The position numbers and the translations under genes were made by a program. From Candidatus Poseidoniaceae archaeon (GTDB lineage: Archaea; Thermoplasmatota; Poseidoniia; Poseidoniales; Poseidoniaceae): DNA of 32,477 bases. Where the stretch lies: contig CASIBX010000029.1 of the NCBI GenBank assembly GCA_949373075.1, positions 1-32,477 of the forward strand. Direction: 5' to 3'. How positions within the stretch are numbered: the first letter of the stretch is position 1; each line of letters starts with the position of its first letter. Of this stretch, positions 27,829 through 32,477 are shown piece after piece. A model generated the notes under the pieces. The model searched no databases. It was not told where the DNA came from and saw only the letters and a program-made list of their open reading frames with translations.

Positions 27829-30800
27829 GTGAAGTTGGGAAACAAAAACACGAATAAAAAGACAGTAATGGGTGGCGTAGGAATTGCCCTATTGCTCTGT
27901 GCACTAATGGTTGGTATGACTATGACCAATCTTGTACAGACTGACGCCCCTCTGGTAGAAACAGAGTTCACAGTAGTGAACGAAGAAAGCGAAGATCACT
28001 TCGGTCTACCCGATGTCTATGAGCCTGCACAATATGAATACGATGAATCCTCGGAACTCGAGGGTATGAGGTCAATGAATCAGAAGGCCTTCCTCACTGA
28101 AAGTGGGGATACCACCCTGATCACCTCAGCTGATCCACTGCACTACATGAGTAGCATTGGATCCTGGGAAGAGATAGACCTCAACATCAAGGCAACCCTC
28201 GAAGGTTGGGAAGTAAAGGAAAACTCGTATGAAGTTGCCTTCTCTTCCGAAGCCGCCGATGGTGTCTCAGTAATGGTCCACCCTAACGTGGACCCAATCG
28301 TTACTGGCCTCAATCCTGTGGTCATGACCTTTGACGAGACTGGTACCATGGCTCTGCCATACATGGTAACACCATCTCAAGACGGTGCATCTGTCGGTGG
28401 AAACGTACTGCGTTACACACTAGCAGATGGCTTTGACTTGGATTACTCAGTAGAGCAAACCCAGTTGAAGCAGAATCTTGTGATTCGTGAGCGCCCAGTT
28501 CTGCAAGAAGATGTAGCATGGTTCGGTCTGACCGAGCAGATGCGCATGCCTGTAGGATACGCACTCTACCTAGGCGATGACCTTCTTCGTGAAGAAGTAA
28601 CGCAGACCCAGGACGAATTATCAATTCGCAATATTGAAACCGGTGACCTTCTAGCTACAATTCCTGTACCTCTAGTTGAAGAGATGGGCGCAACAGAGCC
28701 TTATCACGCAACTTACTTCGTACAAGTATTCGGTGACACAGTAGTTTTGTCTACTGTTGTTGATGCTGACTGGTTGATGGAAGATGACCGCCAATTCCCA
28801 TTGGCGATTGATCCTTCAATCAAGGTAACATTCGGCTCTGGTGGGTATTGTTATGCCTACTACGCTTACTGTTACAGCAACGCTTACCACCGCAACTACC
28901 GCAGATACGGCACTATCTACTACCTACCTTGGAGCAAGTACACTTTCACAAGTTCCAATGCTCTGCCAACTGGCGCTACAGTCGATAAGATCGAATGGAA
29001 GCAGTACGTGAGTTACAGTAACTCTTACTCTTCCAACTCAGTTTCCGCCATTGTGTTGGAAAGTTGTGGTATGTCTAACCGATATAGTTGGTCAATTCCA
29101 TCTTCATCTTGTTCAGGCGCTTTGACTACCGTATCCGCCGGATATGGTGGTACAACACAGAGAAAGATGATCAGTTCGATCTGGAACTCCGCAGTAGCAG
29201 GTACTTACGCTACAGGAACCGGTTGGAAGACAGCAACCCTTTGTTCAAGCAGCACTACATGTGCAGCCTCTGGCTCCCACAACTACATTCTTAACGCTCA
29301 AGCCAATGGTGGCAGCGTTGGAATGGGTGCAAAGTATACAACCAGTACGTATCACTACTCTTATGCATACGCAAGTGGTTCTAACAGCCCTTACCTCCAG
29401 ATAACATACTCTGGTGGAAGCGATACAACTGCACCTACTGATGAGTTCGTACCATACACTGGAATCACATCCTACAAGGAAGGAGAAAGAACTTTCTTCA
29501 CTACTTTCAAGGATATGTCTGGAATCGATACAACCACATCCGGAGCACCTCACTTGCACTACTCGATTAACAACGGTTCTTACACCGCAGTTAAGGCGAC
29601 AACACTCGGAACCTGCAATTCGTCATCGACAGATTGTAAATTCCGTGCAACAACAAGTGATGTATCCGCTGGTGAATATGTGAAATACTTCTGGGCATTC
29701 CAGGATCTTGCAGCAACTCCCAACGCTGCAACTTCCCCTGCAGGTGGATCTGGTACACCTAGTACTGCAACTCCACCAACTACCCCATACTGGTTCTTTG
29801 TTGACGATGTCGCAAACGCTGGAAACGATAAGAAGATGACAATTACAACTACTGATGTTCGTGCATACACGACCACAAGTACTGCAAAGACCTTCGATCG
29901 CCAGATGACCTACTATCAGGACTCTGACGAATATGTTTTCGAGTTTGATACATCCGAATGTGGAACAGGAAGCAACTCTTGTTTCTACACCGCGAGCTAT
30001 TACTTCTACGCACAGTGGAAGATGATGTGGACCACAGCTCCACCTTCTGGAGGAAACGGTCTAGGTGGAACGACATCTGGCGTCATGGAAATGCACCAAA
30101 CAGATGGCGGTTACCTAACTCTATCTGCTGATGATGGACCTGGAATGAACTTGATTTACCTTTACGACAGTTCCTCTAACCAGTGGGCTATGGTCGGACT
30201 AGGTACAGATACAGGTATCGATGAAGCACTAACTTCTGGAGTAACTGCAAACAAGCGCACAACCTATGGTTACACAGCAGCTCACCTAATCGATATCCCT
30301 GGCGATATCACAGGTACATACGGTAAGTTTGACTGGAACGCTACATACAGCAGTTCCAAGGCAAACTGGATGTGTGTCGGTACTAACGGATGGTACTACT
30401 TCTTCCGTTCAACCAGCACCAACCCTTCCTGTACCTCTGGATACTACTACGTATACAGTTCATCTTACCGATGGTCTGGATTCGCATTAGGAACTGGTTA
30501 CTACGGCCCTCAAGCATCTAGTGGATCTATCATCTACAAGGTTGCTAGCGTTGCGCCTGAGCCAGATACTACTGCACCTGAAGTAGATCACTTGGCTATG
30601 CGTGACTCTCACTCGAGAGACCGTACATTCACTTTCACCATCGCTGATGGTGGAGAGCCTCCTACCGGAATTAACGTAAGTTCTTCCGCAGGTGTTGGGC
30701 CAACATTGTACTACCGTATCACAGATGCGGATGGTACTGTTAACTCATGGACCAACAAGGTACTATCTCCAGTAGGCAAAACACGCACTGCTTGTGAGAC

Positions 30801-32477
30801 TTCATCTTGTGACTGGTCTTCCTCATTGGAAGACTTGGAACGTGGTTCAACTGTCGAATATTACATGTCAGTAACTGACCTAAGTACAGCGTCGACCGGA
30901 ACAAACACTAACACAACTACAGCCAATTCATTCGAAGTAGGAGACCCGAACAAGGTCTTCGTAGTTGAGTGGCACGACCTTGGTTACACAAGTACATACC
31001 AATGTACCTTCCAGGTATTGATGTATGACGTAACCAACGAGATTGAGTTCCATTACGACCCTAACTGTCAGGCAACTTACGATTACGCAACAGTCGGATA
31101 CCAAGACCAAACAAGAACTAAGGGTGCAACTCTAAGGGCTTCAACTGGTTACATAAATGGTGCAAATCCTCACTCCTCGAACTACCGAATCGGTACTGAC
31201 AGCAGTGGACACGGATACGAATCATTCGATCTAGGTCTGACTGAACTTCCAACCTATGATACTGCAATCGCTGGATCTAGCAATGGATACCCATACGGAT
31301 ACTACTGTGTCTCTTCCTACTACTGGAACAGCTACAAGGCCGGATGTAACGCTAACGTAGACTTACCAGACGGATTTACCTTCGATTACTTCGGAACCGA
31401 ATACAATGGTTCCGACTCGAAGAACCGTGTTCACATTGGACGCATGGGTAACATGTACCTCAAAGACGATGGATCTACATCTCTAGAGCAATCAATTACA
31501 ACTTGGTACAGCAATATGCCAGACATGCCATACAGTGGCAACTCAATGTCTAAGGCTGGTAACATCGCTCCTTGGTGGGGTTACTACTCAAGTTACTACT
31601 GCTATGACAACTCTAACATCGATTGTTCAGTTAGAACTCGTGTCATACCATTCGAAGGAAAGGGTACAGACGTAAGCGCTGACATTACCCAGCCAACAAC
31701 ATGGTCTGCGATTGATTCACCAATTAGAATTAATCCAAGTTCTTCAACTGGATACCTATCAATTGGTGACGACCTCACCATTGAACCAGGTGTAGTAATT
31801 CAAGTTGCAAGCGGTAAGGGTCTATCTTTCGATGGCTCTTGCAGTGAATTCTCCGCAGAAGGAAACTCAACTGACCATATCCTCTTCGAGGGTATGCAAG
31901 GCGCAGAGTGGAAGGGACTATCATTCACTGGTGCATGTAGCACTGGTACTGATGACCGCCACGAAATGTCCTATGTTGATTTCGCAAACACTAGCGATGC
32001 AGCAATTGCAGCAGGAAGCCGCCACGGCGCTTCCCCTTCAAGCAACGCTAACGTTGGTAACTTCACAATGGACCATGTAACCTTCACAAATGTAGGTTCT
32101 GCATTCGAGCACGGCTCTGGACAAGGAACTGTCCTTACAATGAGCGACTTCGAAGTTAACGATGCAAGCGAGTCTTGTTTCGACTTCGCAGATAATTCTG
32201 AAGTTACACTAAGAGATGGTGAAATGAATGATTGTAACTCTGCAGGCTCCCCAACACATGGAGCTGTAATGGTAATGGCCGGAGTGACCTCTAATCCAAG
32301 TACCGCGGGTTCCCTAATATTGGAGAATGTAGACATTAGTGATTCAAGAGTCAATCTGATAAGTGTCGATTTCACTACAGTTTGGATGAGTAACGTAACA
32401 GCAACTTCAGCACAGGCAGAAGCAGGAACTGTACTAACATCTGCTGGTGATGGAACTGGTTCAAGTGTATACATCTA
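27829..32477 (+). CDS. Giant secreted/surface protein, 3' truncated by window edge (at least 1549 codons)
   Basis: GTG start after AAGGAG; MKLGNKNTNKKTVMGGVGIALLLCALMVGMTMTNLVQTDAP signal/TM segment; uninterrupted frame to 32477; beta-helix-like C-terminal portion (LSIGDDLTIEPGVVIQVASGKGLSFDG...). Confidence 0.9.
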   Translation, partial: MKLGNKNTNKKTVMGGVGIALLLCALMVGMTMTNLVQTDAPLVETEFTVVNEESEDHFGLPDVYEPAQYEYDESSELEGMRSMNQKAFLTESGDTTLITSADPLHYMSSIGSWEEIDLNIKATLEGWEVKENSYEVAFSSEAADGVSVMVHPNVDPIVTGLNPVVMTFDETGTMALPYMVTPSQDGASVGGNVLRYTLADGFDLDYSVEQTQLKQNLVIRERPVLQEDVAWFGLTEQMRMPVGYALYLGDDLLREEVTQTQDELSIRNIETGDLLATIPVPLVEEMGATEPYHATYFVQVFGDTVVLSTVVDADWLMEDDRQFPLAIDPSIKVTFGSGGYCYAYYAYCYSNAYHRNYRRYGTIYYLPWSKYTFTSSNALPTGATVDKIEWKQYVSYSNSYSSNSVSAIVLESCGMSNRYSWSIPSSSCSGALTTVSAGYGGTTQRKMISSIWNSAVAGTYATGTGWKTATLCSSSTTCAASGSHNYILNAQANGGSVGMGAKYTTSTYHYSYAYASGSNSPYLQITYSGGSDTTAPTDEFVPYTGITSYKEGERTFFTTFKDMSGIDTTTSGAPHLHYSINNGSYTAVKATTLGTCNSSSTDCKFRATTSDVSAGEYVKYFWAFQDLAATPNAATSPAGGSGTPSTATPPTTPYWFFVDDVANAGNDKKMTITTTDVRAYTTTSTAKTFDRQMTYYQDSDEYVFEFDTSECGTGSNSCFYTASYYFYAQWKMMWTTAPPSGGNGLGGTTSGVMEMHQTDGGYLTLSADDGPGMNLIYLYDSSSNQWAMVGLGTDTGIDEALTSGVTANKRTTYGYTAAHLIDIPGDITGTYGKFDWNATYSSSKANWMCVGTNGWYYFFRSTSTNPSCTSGYYYVYSSSYRWSGFALGTGYYGPQASSGSIIYKVASVAPEPDTTAPEVDHLAMRDSHSRDRTFTFTIADGGEPPTGINVSSSAGVGPTLYYRITDADGTVNSWTNKVLSPVGKTRTACETSSCDWSSSLEDLERGSTVEYYMSVTDLSTASTGTNTNTTTANSFEVGDPNKVFVVEWHDLGYTSTYQCTFQVLMYDVTNEIEFHYDPNCQATYDYATVGYQDQTRTKGATLRASTGYINGANPHSSNYRIGTDSSGHGYESFDLGLTELPTYDTAIAGSSNGYPYGYYCVSSYYWNSYKAGCNANVDLPDGFTFDYFGTEYNGSDSKNRVHIGRMGNMYLKDDGSTSLEQSITTWYSNMPDMPYSGNSMSKAGNIAPWWGYYSSYYCYDNSNIDCSVRTRVIPFEGKGTDVSADITQPTTWSAIDSPIRINPSSSTGYLSIGDDLTIEPGVVIQVASGKGLSFDGSCSEFSAEGNSTDHILFEGMQGAEWKGLSFTGACSTGTDDRHEMSYVDFANTSDAAIAAGSRHGASPSSNANVGNFTMDHVTFTNVGSAFEHGSGQGTVLTMSDFEVNDASESCFDFADNSEVTLRDGEMNDCNSAGSPTHGAVMVMAGVTSNPSTAGSLILENVDISDSRVNLISVDFTTVWMSNVTATSAQAEAGTVLTSAGDGTGSSVYI

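Noticed and set aside
29245-29559. Cys-rich antisense ORF resembling a zinc-binding protein
   Set aside because: Cys content comes from antisense reading of Thr/Ala codons; opposite the giant gene, with no ribosome-binding site.
31971-32474. 167-aa antisense ORF at window end
   Set aside because: Opposite the giant surface protein frame, which is continuous for more than 4.6 kb.
1-32477. CRISPR array, transposase, integrase or prophage module
   Set aside because: No regularly spaced repeats, terminal inverted repeats or recognisable mobile-element proteins were seen on either strand.

Overview
The window looks like an archaeal genome fragment, probably marine Euryarchaeota / Poseidoniales-like. 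That placement is inferred from gene content and was not tested. (1) 1-6931 is an archaellum operon: the tail of one archaellin, a second archaellin, a FlaC/D/E-like accessory protein, FlaF-like and FlaG-like stator proteins, then FlaH, FlaI and FlaJ. The FlaF-like protein carries an apparent inserted 'GxGY' beta-repeat domain. (2) 7001-16574 is mostly housekeeping: Nth, PolX with a PHP domain, a NifU-like Fe-S protein, an HMA protein, membrane pyrophosphatase, a lipoprotein, an alpha/beta hydrolase, a GHMP kinase and a glutaredoxin. (3) 16664-23701 holds tRNA-Glu(TTC), a VTT/DedA-like protein, Nob1, TatA, a MoaD/ThiS-like protein, and a LolD-like ABC ATPase with an FtsX-like permease. Most protein genes between about 17.8 and 20.4 kb are broken by frameshifts. 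Every one I could resolve is a single-base insertion, and HppA has two more. This looks like a sequence-quality artefact rather than real decay. (4) 23945-32477 encodes two very large secreted or surface proteins. The second, an open frame of at least 1549 codons from a GTG at 27829 to the window edge, is absent from the supplied ORF track because it has no stop in the window. A strong hairpin plus T-tract terminator candidate and several small repeats lie in the intergenic regions. I found no CRISPR array, transposase or convincing new defence system.
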